From positions 1 to 64,000 of the forward strand of contig JARLHL010000023.1 in assembly GCA_031292275.1 (NCBI GenBank): 64,000 nucleotides of DNA. The letters are read 5' to 3'. The notes below the pieces were generated by a model. That model had not been told where the DNA came from. It saw nothing but the letters and a program-made list of their open reading frames with translations, and did no database searches. Position numbers and translations under genes: made by a program. Below, piece after piece: positions 55,277-64,000 of the stretch; within the stretch, counting starts at the first letter, position 1; each line of letters starts with the position of its first letter. Source of the stretch: Desulfocapsaceae bacterium. Its GTDB lineage: Bacteria > Desulfobacterota > Desulfobulbia > Desulfobulbales > Desulfocapsaceae.

Positions 55277-57076
55277 ATGGAGCAGGAAAAAATTCGTAAT
55301 GTGGCGATCATCGCCCATGTCGATCATGGAAAAACCACCTTGGTTGATCAGCTGTTCAGGCAGTCCGGGATGTTCCGCGACAATCAGACGATGACGGAAC
55401 GGCTGATGGATTCCATGGATCTGGAAAGGGAACGGGGAATTACCATCACCGCCAAGAACGGATCGTACAACTACAAGGATTATTGGATTAACATCATCGA
55501 CACCCCCGGCCATGCCGACTTCGGCGGCCAGGTGGAGCGGGTCCTGCGCATGGCGGACGGCGCCCTCCTTCTGGTGGATGCCCAGGAAGGGCCCATGCCC
55601 CAGACCTATTTCGTCCTGAAAAAGGCCCTGGAGAACCACCTGCCGGTAATCGTCGTCATCAACAAGATCGACAAGCCGGCGGCGCGCTGCGCCTGGGCCG
55701 TCGACCAGGTTTTCGACCTCTTCGTCAAGCTGAACGCCCCCGACGACGTCCTGGATTTTCCCATTGTCTACACCTCGGCCAAGGCCGGCTTCTCTCTACT
55801 TGATCCTTCTGATATCGTTAACAAAAGTGCGGGGATGGATCACGTCTCCCAAAAGATCGTCGACCATATTCCGGCCCCCAGAGGCTCGGCTGACGCCCCC
55901 CTGCAGATGCAGGTGGGCACCATCGACTATTCGCCCTACCTGGGCCGCCTGGGGATCGGCAAGGTAGTCAACGGCACTATGTCCATCAATCAGCCGGTAG
56001 TGGTTGCCAGAAGGGACGGCACGGTGCGCCCGGTCCGGATTTCCAAGCTCTTCCGCTTTGTCTGCGACGGCAAGGAATCGGTGGAATCGGCCTCGGTCGG
56101 CGAGATCGTGGCCGTGGCCGGCATGGACGATGTCACCGTCGGCGTCACCTTTACCGACCCTCTCGATCCGCGCCCCCTGCCGCTGGTCCCCATCGACCCG
56201 CCGACCATATCGATGAACTTCATCCCCAACGATTCGCCCTTCGCCGGCAAGGAGGGGAAATTCGTCACCTCCCGGCATATCGAAGAGCGCCTGAACCGGG
56301 AGACCCTGGCCGACGTGGCGCTGCAGTTCCAGCCGCTCACCGACGCCGTGGGATTCAAGGTCTCCGGCCGCGGCGAGCTGCATCTGTCCATCTTAATCGA
56401 GAAGATGCGCCGCGAGGGCTACGAGCTGCAGGTCACCCGCCCCCAGGTCATCATGCGCGAAGAAAACGGCAAAATGCTGGAACCCTATGAGCGATTGACC
56501 GTCGATGTGGACGAGAAGTATCAGGGGGCCGTCATCGAAAAGCTGGGCAGGCTCAAAGGCCAGATGGAGGAAATGAATACCGAAAACGGCATGATGCGGA
56601 TGGTCTTCAAAATCCCCACCCGCGGGCTTTTGGGCTATCGTTCCGAATTCATGACCGACACGAAAGGGATGGGCCTGATGAACTACGTGTTCTGTGAATA
56701 CGGCCCTTACGCAGGCGATATTGTCAGCAGGGTGAACGGCGTGCTGGTGGTAAAAGAGACCTGTACAGCGGTCGCCTACGCCCTGTTCAATCTCCAGGAG
56801 CGCGGCAAGCTCTTTATCCATCCCGGCGCGCCGCTCTATCCGGGCCAGATCATCGGCGAACACAGCCGTCCCGTCGACCTGGTGGTCAACCCCGCCAAGG
56901 GCAAGAAGCTCACCAACATGCGGGCCTCGGGCTCCGATGAGGCCGTTATTCTCGTCCCGCCTTTAGATATGACCCTCGAGGACTGCATCGCCTATATCAA
57001 CGATGAGGAACTAGTCGAGGTCACGCCCGAATCCATTCGTCTCAGGAAGAGGGCCGGGATAAAAATCCGAGGGTAG
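55277..57076 (+). CDS. typA: Translational GTPase TypA/BipA
   Basis: 599 residues. G1 is [10 protein letters not shown], the switch RERGITI, G3 [10 protein letters not shown] and G4 NKIDK. The BipA-specific C-terminal part ([21 protein letters not shown]) follows. It is a ribosome-associated GTPase involved in stress and 50S assembly. ATG 55277 gives the family start [15 protein letters not shown]; the earlier frame from 55211 overlaps the repeat. Confidence 0.97.
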   Translation: MEQEKIRNVAIIAHVDHGKTTLVDQLFRQSGMFRDNQTMTERLMDSMDLERERGITITAKNGSYNYKDYWINIIDTPGHADFGGQVERVLRMADGALLLVDAQEGPMPQTYFVLKKALENHLPVIVVINKIDKPAARCAWAVDQVFDLFVKLNAPDDVLDFPIVYTSAKAGFSLLDPSDIVNKSAGMDHVSQKIVDHIPAPRGSADAPLQMQVGTIDYSPYLGRLGIGKVVNGTMSINQPVVVARRDGTVRPVRISKLFRFVCDGKESVESASVGEIVAVAGMDDVTVGVTFTDPLDPRPLPLVPIDPPTISMNFIPNDSPFAGKEGKFVTSRHIEERLNRETLADVALQFQPLTDAVGFKVSGRGELHLSILIEKMRREGYELQVTRPQVIMREENGKMLEPYERLTVDVDEKYQGAVIEKLGRLKGQMEEMNTENGMMRMVFKIPTRGLLGYRSEFMTDTKGMGLMNYVFCEYGPYAGDIVSRVNGVLVVKETCTAVAYALFNLQERGKLFIHPGAPLYPGQIIGEHSRPVDLVVNPAKGKKLTNMRASGSDEAVILVPPLDMTLEDCIAYINDEELVEVTPESIRLRKRAGIKIRG

Positions 57077-57081
57077 CTGCG

Positions 57082-57246
57082 ATGGCAGATCTTCTTATCG
57101 TCATCCTCTCCGGGGCGGTCGGACTGGCGACATTCGGTTTCATCGCCAAAAAATTCGGTGGCGACTGCCTCCCCTGAGCGATGCTCTACGGGTCCATAGG
57201 CATGGGCCTTCTGACCTTCTGGCTGCTGCGGCTGCTCCTGCCCTGA
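57082..57246 (+). CDS. Candidate small CxxU membrane selenoprotein (in-frame UGA)
   Basis: ATG 57082 with GAGGG upstream, overlapping the typA stop region. The frame reads 31 codons, then TGA at 57175-57177, then 22 more codons to TGA at 57244-57246. Residues 3-21 and 37-54 are hydrophobic. The UGA falls in C29-L-P-U32, a CxxU redox pattern between the two helices. After the UGA, GGTCCAT (57191-57197) pairs with ATGGGCC (57202-57208) around AGGC, a position and loop G compatible with a bacterial SECIS. Without selenocysteine decoding it would be a 31-residue peptide or a broken gene. Confidence 0.5.
57191..57208 (+). promoter_or_regulatory. SECIS-like hairpin after the in-frame UGA
   Basis: A seven-pair stem with one G-U (GGTCCAT/ATGGGCC) and a four-base loop AGGC. 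The loop lies about 20 bases 3' of the UGA, within the usual distance for bacterial SECIS elements. Confidence 0.4.
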
Positions 57247-57250
57247 GTAC

Positions 57251-57685
57251 TCAGGAGATCCGTCCGTATCTGCCGGAGAAATAATCGGCCAGGATCAGGG
57301 CGTGATCGAAGGCCAGATCCGGCAGGTTGTCACGGGAAAAGAGTCCGGCCTCTCCCGCATCGTCCCCTGCCTGCGGCACTCCGCAGGCCCGGCCGGTGAA
57401 GACCGTCGAAGCCGTATGCTGCCGGGCATCCCGGTCCGGGTTCGAATAGGTATGAAACTGCTCCAGGCCGCTTACCGCAAGCCCGGTCTCTTCTTTGGCC
57501 TCCCGCAGGGCCGCGTCCTCGAAGGATTCTCCATAGTCGACAAATCCGCCAGGCAGCGCCCAGCCGAAGGGCGGGTTCTTGCGTTTTATCAGTACAATCC
57601 GGCCATTGATATCGATGATGATATCGACGGTGGGAGTCGGGTTGCGATGCTGGACGATCTCTTTATTACAGTGCGGGCATTTCAT
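57251..57685 (-). CDS. Nudix hydrolase with N-terminal zinc-ribbon start
   Basis: 144 residues. The Nudix box is complete ([18 protein letters not shown] through KEETGL). The N-terminal [16 protein letters not shown] resembles a zinc-ribbon half (CPHC). ATG 57685 has AGAGGA upstream; the frame extending to 57802 is not conserved. It probably hydrolyses a nucleoside-diphosphate-linked compound of the ADP-ribose type. It is convergent with the CxxU gene. Confidence 0.9.
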   Translation of the reverse strand: MKCPHCNKEIVQHRNPTPTVDIIIDINGRIVLIKRKNPPFGWALPGGFVDYGESFEDAALREAKEETGLAVSGLEQFHTYSNPDRDARQHTASTVFTGRACGVPQAGDDAGEAGLFSRDNLPDLAFDHALILADYFSGRYGRIS

Positions 57686-58114
57686 TGTATCCTCTCTTCC
57701 TGCGCTCTGCGGCACGGCGTGAGCCGGGCCATCTTCCGCCGCCCACCCTTCCCTTGGCCCTGGGCCTGGCATCGGGGGAAGCTTACGGCAGTCTTGCTCC
57801 ATTCTTCACCTAAAACCTCACTCCTGTCAAGAGGGGAATCCTCTTTGATAACACCTTTCTATCACACCTCGGTTTACTACAGACAGGCGCACTCAAACGG
57901 ATACAAATTTCCGCCTTGGCCGGGATCCGTATTACTGCTTGTGTTTGTGTTCCTCCTATGGTAAAGCCTAACTTGCAAGGCGGGGAAACGGACCAAACTG
58001 TCTCTGCCCAGCAGCATGATAACACCAGGATCTACAACCGGAATCGATTCAATACCGCCATGCCGAACGCCCCGCCGGCCCATGTCGGCCTGCATGCGTA
58101 AAAGGAAAAACCCC
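57686..58114. other. Divergent spacer between Nudix and membrane-protein genes
   Basis: About 430 bases with no supported gene. Several short frames overlap on both strands but have no motifs. Promoters for both flanking genes should lie here. Confidence 0.4.
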
Positions 58115-59023
58115 ATGAAGATAACAATTGATCTGGACGAACTTCTCGAGGCGAAAAAGATCAACCAGGCCGAGTACGACAAGTTCAGCCGGTTTGCGGC
58201 CAGGAGCACATCGGCCTTGGCCTTTAATATTCTGGTTGGCTTCGGCGTCATAGCCGTCAGCGGGGCGACGCTGGCCCTAGTGCCAAGCCTGATTACAGCA
58301 TTCGTTTTGGGAATGGCCGTCTTCGCAGGCGGCATCGCCCTGGCATATACACGCTTTGAGCAGTGGCAGCTGCTCGCCAACATCTGCATTATCGCAGGCG
58401 CCCTGCTGCTCGGCGGGACGATCATCGCTCTCGATGAGGGCAGCACCCGCTCGTTTCTGTTTGTCGCGGCGGCCTTTGCCGGTGCCGGTGTCTTGACGCA
58501 AAGCCGGCTGCTTATCGTGCTTTCCGTGCTGGCCCTTTTCACCTGTCTGGGCGCCAGATCAGGCTATTTTCACGCCAGCTACAGCCTCAACGTTAAACAA
58601 CCCGCCCTGACCGTTCTGGTGTTCAGCCTCTTCAGCGTCGGCGTCTATCAGCTCTCCAAAATACTCCCCGTAGCCTACCAGGGCCTGGCTATCGTCGCGT
58701 CAAGGACGGGGGTTTTTCTCGTCAACCTCGGCTTCTGGATAGGCTCCCTTTGGGGAGACGGCTCCGATCAGGCAACGATCCCCAGCTGGTTTTTTTCCAT
58801 AGGCTGGGCCATCGCCCTGATCGCCGTCTCAATCTGGGCCTGGAAGGCCAATCGGCGATGGGTCATCAACGTTGCGGCGGTATTCGGCAGCATCCATTTC
58901 TATACCCAGTGGTTCGAGATCCTGGGCCCAAATCCGATTACTGTCCTGCTTGCCGGTCTGCTGGCTCTGGGCTTTGCCCTCGGATTGAGGGCCATGAATG
59001 CAAAACTGGCTAGACAGGCCTGA
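58115..59023 (+). CDS. Polytopic inner-membrane protein of unknown function
   Basis: 302 residues: a short soluble N-terminus (MKITIDLDELLEAKKINQAEYDKFSRFAA begins it), then about nine hydrophobic helices. The opening pattern resembles DUF2157-type membrane proteins, but that is only an impression. ATG 58115 has AAAGGA upstream; the frame from 58016 is not convincing. No operon partner. Confidence 0.7.
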   Translation: MKITIDLDELLEAKKINQAEYDKFSRFAARSTSALAFNILVGFGVIAVSGATLALVPSLITAFVLGMAVFAGGIALAYTRFEQWQLLANICIIAGALLLGGTIIALDEGSTRSFLFVAAAFAGAGVLTQSRLLIVLSVLALFTCLGARSGYFHASYSLNVKQPALTVLVFSLFSVGVYQLSKILPVAYQGLAIVASRTGVFLVNLGFWIGSLWGDGSDQATIPSWFFSIGWAIALIAVSIWAWKANRRWVINVAAVFGSIHFYTQWFEILGPNPITVLLAGLLALGFALGLRAMNAKLARQA

Positions 59024-59289
59024 CGGGATTGTGGCGGGCCTCCGGCAATTGGAATTCACCAGGGCAGGCGGCACTCCCCGCAAAAGATGAGCCTTATGCC
59101 CTGGTAAGCCTGATCATCGTAGTGCCTGAGCCGTCCCCCCCCCCCGAGTTATACCGGAATATTCTCCCTGCTGTCAGACAAATATCCCGCCAAGGCTGTT
59201 CCGTCCCTCGGTCGGAGTCTCCTGAAAGCGGCACACACCCGGCGTCTACGCAGCCCTCATCCTCCGCATCACCTCTCTCGGTATAATGC

Positions 59290-60081
59290 TTAATCCCACA
59301 ACTCAGGGACAATCTTTTTGATCTTACACTCAGCGGCAACAGGCATGTCGTCATCTTCATATTTTTTGGCCTGCCGGGCAAGTTCCCTGGTTCGCTCAAC
59401 CTTATCTTTTACAGACTGGGCAGTGTACATTGAACACGCAAAGTCACTCCAGAAGGCATAAAAATAATCCTTCAGAGTTATACAGGAATCGAAGTTCCGG
59501 CTCACAATATTCTGTTCAAGGGAAAAAGAGGTAAACAGATGCCCCTGTGAAGCATTCCAGTATTTTATCAATCTAACCAGGGGTTTTATTTTATAGTTCG
59601 TGGCCTTATCCTTCTCCTGAATTTTTTGCCCGTCGCCCACAGGATCTGTATACATCCACCCGCCCCAACTCGATGAAGGTGAAGGGATCTGGCAGCCAAC
59701 GAAAAAAATTGCCGGGACAAGCTTGAATTTCGTATGATTAAGCATCAAAACTATCGCTGAACCGGATTCCGTTCTTTCAGAAGGTAGATAATTTTTCCAG
59801 GCAAAATTTTTCAGCCGATCAAGATACTCCTGCGGTTTCTCCTGCCCGTCATCGGAATTGAAAACAATCATATAATCAACGTCAGCGTTGCTATCAGCCT
59901 TCCGGGGCAGAATGGTGCCTCGATGATATGATCCGAATACAAAATTACCTTTCGCATCATCACCAAAATAGGCGCCAAGTCTTGACGATAGCGTTGATAT
60001 GGAGACAGAAATTCCATCTATTTCAACGTCGGAAAGGACAAGCCTGCTCGCTAAGGATGCAAGATGGGAATTCACTGGCAT
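59290..60081 (-). CDS. SMODS/CD-NTase-like nucleotidyltransferase
   Basis: 263 residues. FGSYHRGTILPRKADSNADVDY contains the G-S...D-x-D metal-binding motif of cyclic-oligonucleotide synthase-like nucleotidyltransferases (read as GSYHRGT then DVDY). NYKIKPLVRLIKYWNAS is the following helix. The third acidic residue, expected in the HxKFxLVPA strand, is Lys here (KFKLVPA), so activity is uncertain. AT-rich codon use differs from the rest of the window, suggesting transfer. No CBASS effector or SLATT partner is next to it. GGGAG precedes the ATG. Confidence 0.8.
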   Translation of the reverse strand: MPVNSHLASLASRLVLSDVEIDGISVSISTLSSRLGAYFGDDAKGNFVFGSYHRGTILPRKADSNADVDYMIVFNSDDGQEKPQEYLDRLKNFAWKNYLPSERTESGSAIVLMLNHTKFKLVPAIFFVGCQIPSPSSSWGGWMYTDPVGDGQKIQEKDKATNYKIKPLVRLIKYWNASQGHLFTSFSLEQNIVSRNFDSCITLKDYFYAFWSDFACSMYTAQSVKDKVERTRELARQAKKYEDDDMPVAAECKIKKIVPELWD

Positions 60082-60989
60082 TTATGCTCTCCCTTTAATT
60101 TTCTTCTGTGCCATCAGAAGGTTACTATTGTAATAAATTGCATCTTTTTAAAAACCTGCGAAACTGACCTCCCGTCAACGCAAAACACACCTGAACACAC
60201 CTCCGATTTTTCCCGTTTTAGAGCAATTAGCCAGGTCTGGCTACAATTTTATCCAAAGACGGCGGGACGGCAGCAACAAAAACGCCTCCGCAGGGACACA
60301 GCTGCAGTCCGAAGCCGAACGGGTTGCATGCTGCCCAGTCGTGGATGAATCCGTATATATCCGATTCGGTAAGAACCGAGAACACGAGAAAAGATCGCCA
60401 ACCCATCGCGGCGCTGACGAATAGCCTAATCGAGGCAAATCTCAACATGTCGAGCCACAAACAGCGGGCGTTCGGCCTCCAGACGTCACGGTCGAGACCA
60501 TCTTTCCGATACTGGTTATACAACAAGCAGGACCGGACCAGACCCTCTGCAAACTATGACAGCCCTCTCAGGTATAGAAAAAGTCCGGCTTCAGGAAAGC
60601 CTCCCTATACACTTTTATGACGGCTGTTTATTTTCAGAGGCCAATTCCAAAGGAAGGAATTCGACGCACACCACGCCCATCACCGGTGTCAGTAACATTC
60701 AGGGCGGTTTTCTCAGTAACCAGTTGCTTCCCGCCCAATTTGGCGCATCTGGCACCACTGCAAATAAACAACGATCCGCCATGACAATATATCTCCTGTT
60801 CTATCCTTTCTTCTTCCTCTCTTCATAACAAAACGTGCCCGCCATACCGCCGCCCTTTCTCCCGATACGGATTTCAACACGACTCAATCGCACCGAATTA
60901 AGGCAAAAATCAGGCCCGTTGCTCTCTTACGGTGAAGAATCCGATTAATATCCTTATAATACAGGGGATTTAAACCATAAGGAGACAAA
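60082..60989. other. Interval with no firmly supported gene
   Basis: About 900 bases upstream of the nucleotidyltransferase. It mixes AT-rich and GC-rich stretches. A minus-strand frame at 60227-60526 and plus-strand frames lack ribosome sites and motifs. It ends with a TATAAT (about 60956) that may drive the small gene at 60990. Confidence 0.4.
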
Positions 60990-61235
60990 GTGGAGTCATG
61001 CTTTCCACCTCACGGCACATTTTTTTCCGGACAAAAGCCAAAACATTCCGGTTTTAAGGAAACAACACAAATCCGCAAACCCAGAAAAACGAACAGACAA
61101 CTCCAGGAGAGCGCCTACACTATCGACATAAAAACAGCACGTTATTTAGAATACAAACAGCATGAGTTGAAACTTACGACACCGGACAAAAAACGATTAC
61201 TTAATTTTTTCCGGTTTAATGGAGACAAAGGATAA
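60990..61235 (+). CDS. Possible small basic protein (81 aa)
   Basis: GTG at 60990 six bases after AAGGAG, with a TATAAT box about 30 bases upstream. The product is lysine-rich (TTPDKKRLLNFFRFNGDKG at the end) with no known motif. It is AT-rich like its surroundings. It could be a real accessory gene or a remnant. Confidence 0.4.
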   Translation: MESCFPPHGTFFSGQKPKHSGFKETTQIRKPRKTNRQLQESAYTIDIKTARYLEYKQHELKLTTPDKKRLLNFFRFNGDKG

Positions 61236-61529
61236 GACACAAATGCAGGCGGTTACGAAAAGTTACGATCAGAATTCCATCCGGCTTCTGCCGTAAAATC
61301 GCCATTGCTGATGGTAAGGCTTGAGAAGAGAGTCCCCTCTTCCGCCACCGGAAATCCCGCCCATGGTCAGGGGATCACCTGATTATTTATATAATGCAGT
61401 GATAATATTTACGTCCTGCGACATCAGGAGGAAAGCCTCCAGAAAATCGTTCCTGCCCCGACAAGGCAGACCGACCAAAAGCAACCCGTTCTCTGCGACA
61501 ATCAGTCGAAGCACCCATTTTGCAGGCGC
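61236..61529. other. Short spacer, nothing recognised
   Basis: About 290 bases between the 81-codon frame and the minus-strand PilZ-like gene. No supported gene, terminator or repeat was seen. Confidence 0.35.
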
Positions 61530-61838
61530 TTATGGTTCAAGATTAATCGTAAATTCCGTCCAATTCCACGGCGCATTTACAATTTCAGCTCCGATCGTTT
61601 TGGAAAGGCGATCCTTGGCTGACCATCGGGGTTGAATATTTAATTTAAAATGTTTCTCAAAGACGGAAATAATAGCCGTCATATTTCTCACATTCCCATT
61701 CAATCTATTCGACAGACCGGTCATACAAAGACCGAATCGGGAAAAATCAGAAACAACACCCGAGGAAAATCCAATCCCATCAGATACATCAACACTTAGG
61801 TTTTTTATCACTAATCGCGGATATTTTCTGTTCTCCAT
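61530..61838 (-). CDS. PilZ-like domain protein (second of three)
   Basis: 102 residues from ATG 61838, which has GGAGG six bases upstream. RKYPR matches RxxxR and DFSRFG matches DxSxxG. The end WTEFTINLEP is nearly the same as WTEFVMRFEP of the paralogue at 46986-47324. The open frame to 62042 includes non-conserved AT-rich residues and is not used. Confidence 0.78.
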   Translation of the reverse strand: MENRKYPRLVIKNLSVDVSDGIGFSSGVVSDFSRFGLCMTGLSNRLNGNVRNMTAIISVFEKHFKLNIQPRWSAKDRLSKTIGAEIVNAPWNWTEFTINLEP

Positions 61839-62042
61839 TTTCGCCTCCAGTTTATCTCTCTCAAATATATCTCTCGTTAAAAATTTGCCTACTGCATGGA
61901 GAGTCAAACCAAGACCATGCTCAATGTTGCGAGATTTCGACTCAACCTGACAAAATTCACAAAGGGTCTTGAACGGCTCTAAAAGACTTGTCATCTCCCA
62001 AATCATGGATAATATGATAACCAGTGATGAAAAGCTAAACAA

Positions 62043-62447
62043 TTATCAATAACAAATATAGAATAATACGATTATAAGGCGTCTAAGGATAACGGCAGTA
62101 AAGCAATCCGCGCCCATTCAAAGCTTCTTCCTGCCTGTTCATAGAAATCCTTTGAATAATGAAGGTTATTACCTAAGGTCAAGATATGCGGAAAATTTTA
62201 CTGTAGGCATGGATGTCCGCTTCCGGTAAAAAAATTTTGGGCACAACACAGTGATTGGACTAGGGGGGCAATTCGTCACGGTAATCACAAATTTTATTAA
62301 GAATTGCATGCAGGGTTAATCAGCTACCATTCTTTTAAGACCCGGTTAGGAGAACGTGGTAATCGGGTCCTCCCTTGAGGCAGAAAACACCTTATCAGAT
62401 TCTGACGAGGCTTTTTGGAGTGTAACTCTATCCTGAGACTGAAAATC
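62043..62447. other. AT-rich divergent spacer between two PilZ-like genes
   Basis: About 400 bases between the divergent second and third PilZ-like genes. No supported coding frame. It likely holds both promoters, though no strong -35/-10 pair was fixed. Confidence 0.35.
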
Positions 62448-62813
62448 ATGGAGAAAAAAACAAAAGATATCGGGTCCCTGTATTTGGAAAGAGAGCATAA
62501 TCGTTTTAAGGTGGACCGTTTTTCCTGCCGTATCGCTGATGGCAATTTCCTTCTTGATGCAGTTGTCGAAGATGTCTCGCAGGGGGGATTCAAGGTTTCC
62601 TATCTAGCACGGAATCTCAGCGAATACGCGAGTACATATAATGCACAAATAATAGGAAATGGTCATCACTACAAGCTGCTTGTGGCTCCGCATTGGTCGG
62701 CAGAAATGGCAGCGAGCCGTTTCGTTGAAATCGGATTCAAAATCATTCATGAATCCTTGAACTGGAAAAAATTCATAGTAAAAGAGGGGCACACAAAAAC
62801 CGAAAAAGGCTGA
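62448..62813 (+). CDS. PilZ-like domain protein (third of three)
   Basis: 121 residues from ATG 62448. REHNR provides the RxxxR, DVSQGG the DxSxxG. PHWSAEMAASRFVEIGFKI and LNWKKFIV align with the same regions in the other two paralogues. The ribosome site is weak. A c-di-GMP effector role is inferred from motifs only. Confidence 0.72.
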   Translation: MEKKTKDIGSLYLEREHNRFKVDRFSCRIADGNFLLDAVVEDVSQGGFKVSYLARNLSEYASTYNAQIIGNGHHYKLLVAPHWSAEMAASRFVEIGFKIIHESLNWKKFIVKEGHTKTEKG

Positions 62814-63273
62814 AAGTCATTTTGTTTTTCAACAGCCCATGCCGAAGACCAATGAGGATCAGGCCAATCGCCGGAACTCAGGAGCATTCCCCGGTTTTCC
62901 GTTCCATTCAAAATGGCCTATCCTAGTTGGTTGCTTATATAAAATCCCCCGGCATGCCCCGTTTGTCCCCCGCAGTGGTCTTGCAGTCATTTTCTCAGAC
63001 AACAGAGAGCATCCCCGCACAGAACAGGAATATTATATCATATGCATGGGAAAACATACAACAATTCCTTTTATCTTGTGCAAGAGTCTTTCAGATCGCC
63101 GTTGGGATCCCCTCACAAGAGGCAATCCGCGCTGCATCATTTCCGGCATACGTATTTCTTCAATTGCCGATCCTGCGGCGGGGTTCTCCTGTACCTCTCT
63201 GCAGTAGCCTTAAGTTCTCCCAAACCGAGCAATGCATTCATTTTGCTGACCGCTCCCCTGCAGACCGCTTTTC
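62814..63273. other. Spacer, no gene supported
   Basis: About 460 bases between the third PilZ-like gene and the convergent HAD phosphatase. Several overlapping frames lack ribosome sites and motifs. Confidence 0.35.
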
Positions 63274-63885
63274 CTATTTCTTGATTGAGCCTGAATCCGC
63301 AAGACAGACCATGGCGCGGATCTCTTGCCAGTTTTCCACGGCATGAAAGCTGTGCCTGTTTCTATTCCACGGCTGGGAGAAGATCACAGGGGTAATATCG
63401 GCGTCGTAAAGGATTTCACAGGTCCGGGTCCTGTCATCGACAAAATACTGCAGGCCTTCCTGCCGGATATAATCGAGTTTTCCGTCATGATCACCCATGG
63501 CAATCAGATTTATCCTGGCACAGGTCTGGGCCGGAAGGAAATTATCGAGCCAGTCGGCTACCGGCTGCCATTGCGGCCGGGCAGTAATAATGGTCACGGC
63601 GGCCTGATTCGTCATCGTCTTTATCACCTCGACCATGCCGGGCATGGGCTTCAAGCCTGCGGCCAGCGAATCATGCAGGATGTCAGTGAAAATCCCCTCA
63701 ACCAAAGGGAAGGGCATATTCAGACATTCCTCGACCTGGAAGCTGGTGATATCGTCGGCGGTAAAGGAGCAGTATCCGTGCTCCTCGCAAGCAATCCGCA
63801 AAAAGACCTCAGCAATGTCGGCAATCACGCCGTCGAAGTCAAACCCGATCTCGCCGGGGGCAATTTTGAGAGCGTGCGACTGCAT
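63274..63885 (-). CDS. HAD-superfamily phosphatase-like protein
   Basis: 203 residues. Motif I FDFDGVIAD gives the nucleophile Asp, motif II is in TIITARPQW, and the acidic motif is YFVDDRTRT. The cap is of the small C1 type. The layout resembles 5'-nucleotidase or YqfW-like HAD proteins; the substrate is unknown. ATG 63885 has AGGAAAG upstream and is preferred over 63915. It begins seven bases after the upstream gene's stop, so it is probably its operon partner. Confidence 0.85.
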   Translation of the reverse strand: MQSHALKIAPGEIGFDFDGVIADIAEVFLRIACEEHGYCSFTADDITSFQVEECLNMPFPLVEGIFTDILHDSLAAGLKPMPGMVEVIKTMTNQAAVTIITARPQWQPVADWLDNFLPAQTCARINLIAMGDHDGKLDYIRQEGLQYFVDDRTRTCEILYDADITPVIFSQPWNRNRHSFHAVENWQEIRAMVCLADSGSIKK

Positions 63886-63892
63886 GCTTTCC

Positions 63893-64000
63893 TCACAAGC
63901 TGTATGTACGTTCAATCGCTTTTATCCTTCTGACCAGTGATTCGTTGACCGGGGTTTTGATCCCCAATTTTGTCGCCTCTCTGACCACGGCCCCGTTAAT
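63893..64000 (-). CDS. panE: Ketopantoate reductase-like protein, C-terminal fragment at window edge
   Basis: 35 codons before the stop are visible, entering from the right edge. INGAVVREATKLGIKTPVNE is the conserved C-terminal substrate-domain motif of PanE/ApbA 2-dehydropantoate 2-reductases, which reduce ketopantoate to pantoate with NADPH for CoA synthesis. The rest of the gene lies outside the window. Family members with other substrates exist. Confidence 0.7.
   Translation of the reverse strand: MNGAVVREATKLGIKTPVNESLVRRIKAIERTYSL

Noticed and set aside
59142-59153. C-homopolymer tract in the spacer before the nucleotidyltransferase
   Set aside because: Considered as a phase-variation tract, but it lies outside any supported coding frame or promoter.
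60227-60526. 99-codon minus-strand frame with a hydrophobic middle
   Set aside because: No ribosome site, no motif, abrupt composition, and no partner gene. It might be a remnant of something but cannot be supported.

Overview
This 64 kb window looks like chromosome from an anaerobic bacterium of the Desulfobacterota, most likely the Desulfobulbales/Desulfobulbaceae side. That placement is inferred from gene content, not from an rRNA. The content includes a siroheme-type heme synthase (AhbD-like), an NAD-linked HoxEFUYH hydrogenase, indolepyruvate:ferredoxin oxidoreductase with phenylacetate-CoA ligases, an ADP-forming acyl-CoA synthetase, a persulfide reductase with a rhodanese domain, and a carboxynorspermidine polyamine route. 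Base composition is GC-rich except for a visibly AT-richer patch at about 59.3-63 kb. No rRNA, tRNA, CRISPR array, complete insertion sequence or prophage was seen.

Layout. 0-6.9 kb: a Trp-rich secreted DUF6600-type protein cut by the left edge, then a polyamine block on the minus strand (speA, carboxynorspermidine synthase, nspC) and a cold-shock protein. 7.7-11 kb (plus): a Cys-rich mini-protein, AhbD-like radical SAM enzyme, hemE and an HD-domain protein. 11-16.2 kb (minus): hoxEFUYH with a good promoter. 16.3-17.6 kb: a PNPOx-like flavoprotein and rph. 17.7-28.3 kb (minus): one long amino-acid/aryl-acid catabolic operon, iorA-iorB-paaK-ACT-livKHMGF-paaK. 28.7-36.2 kb: a small conserved protein, umuDC, a SemiSWEET, a ferritin-like protein, a nitroreductase, a YdhR-like protein and a fused ADP-forming acyl-CoA synthetase. 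36.4-40.6 kb: an mgtA Mg2+-transport unit with an elaborate leader and a PTS EIIA-like protein. 40.9-42.6 kb: the persulfide reductase. 42.9-47.3 kb: ybbA-ybbP-tesA and a PilZ-like protein. 47.3-50.9 kb (minus): a heterodimeric ABC exporter. 51-59 kb: cfa, a periplasmic protein, an XPB-like helicase, typA, a candidate CxxU selenoprotein, a Nudix hydrolase and a membrane protein. 59.3-64 kb: a SMODS-type nucleotidyltransferase in AT-rich surroundings, two more PilZ-like proteins, a HAD phosphatase and the 3' end of a panE-like gene.

How they work together (inference). The liv transporter would import amino acids. IorAB would oxidise the derived arylpyruvates to aryl-acetyl-CoA with ferredoxin. 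The CoA ligases and the ADP-forming synthetase would interconvert acids and CoA esters, and the Hox hydrogenase could balance NAD(H) with H2.

Most notable non-routine signals: (1) a 54-codon ORF after typA with an in-frame UGA in a CxxU context followed by a SECIS-like hairpin; (2) a two-ORF leader before mgtA, with an acidic/proline leader peptide, a hairpin masking the next ribosome-binding site, and ATGA coupling into mgtA; (3) a family of five ~100 bp intergenic repeats with a conserved two-stem fold and compensatory changes; (4) a SMODS-type nucleotidyltransferase with Lys where an acidic residue is expected.
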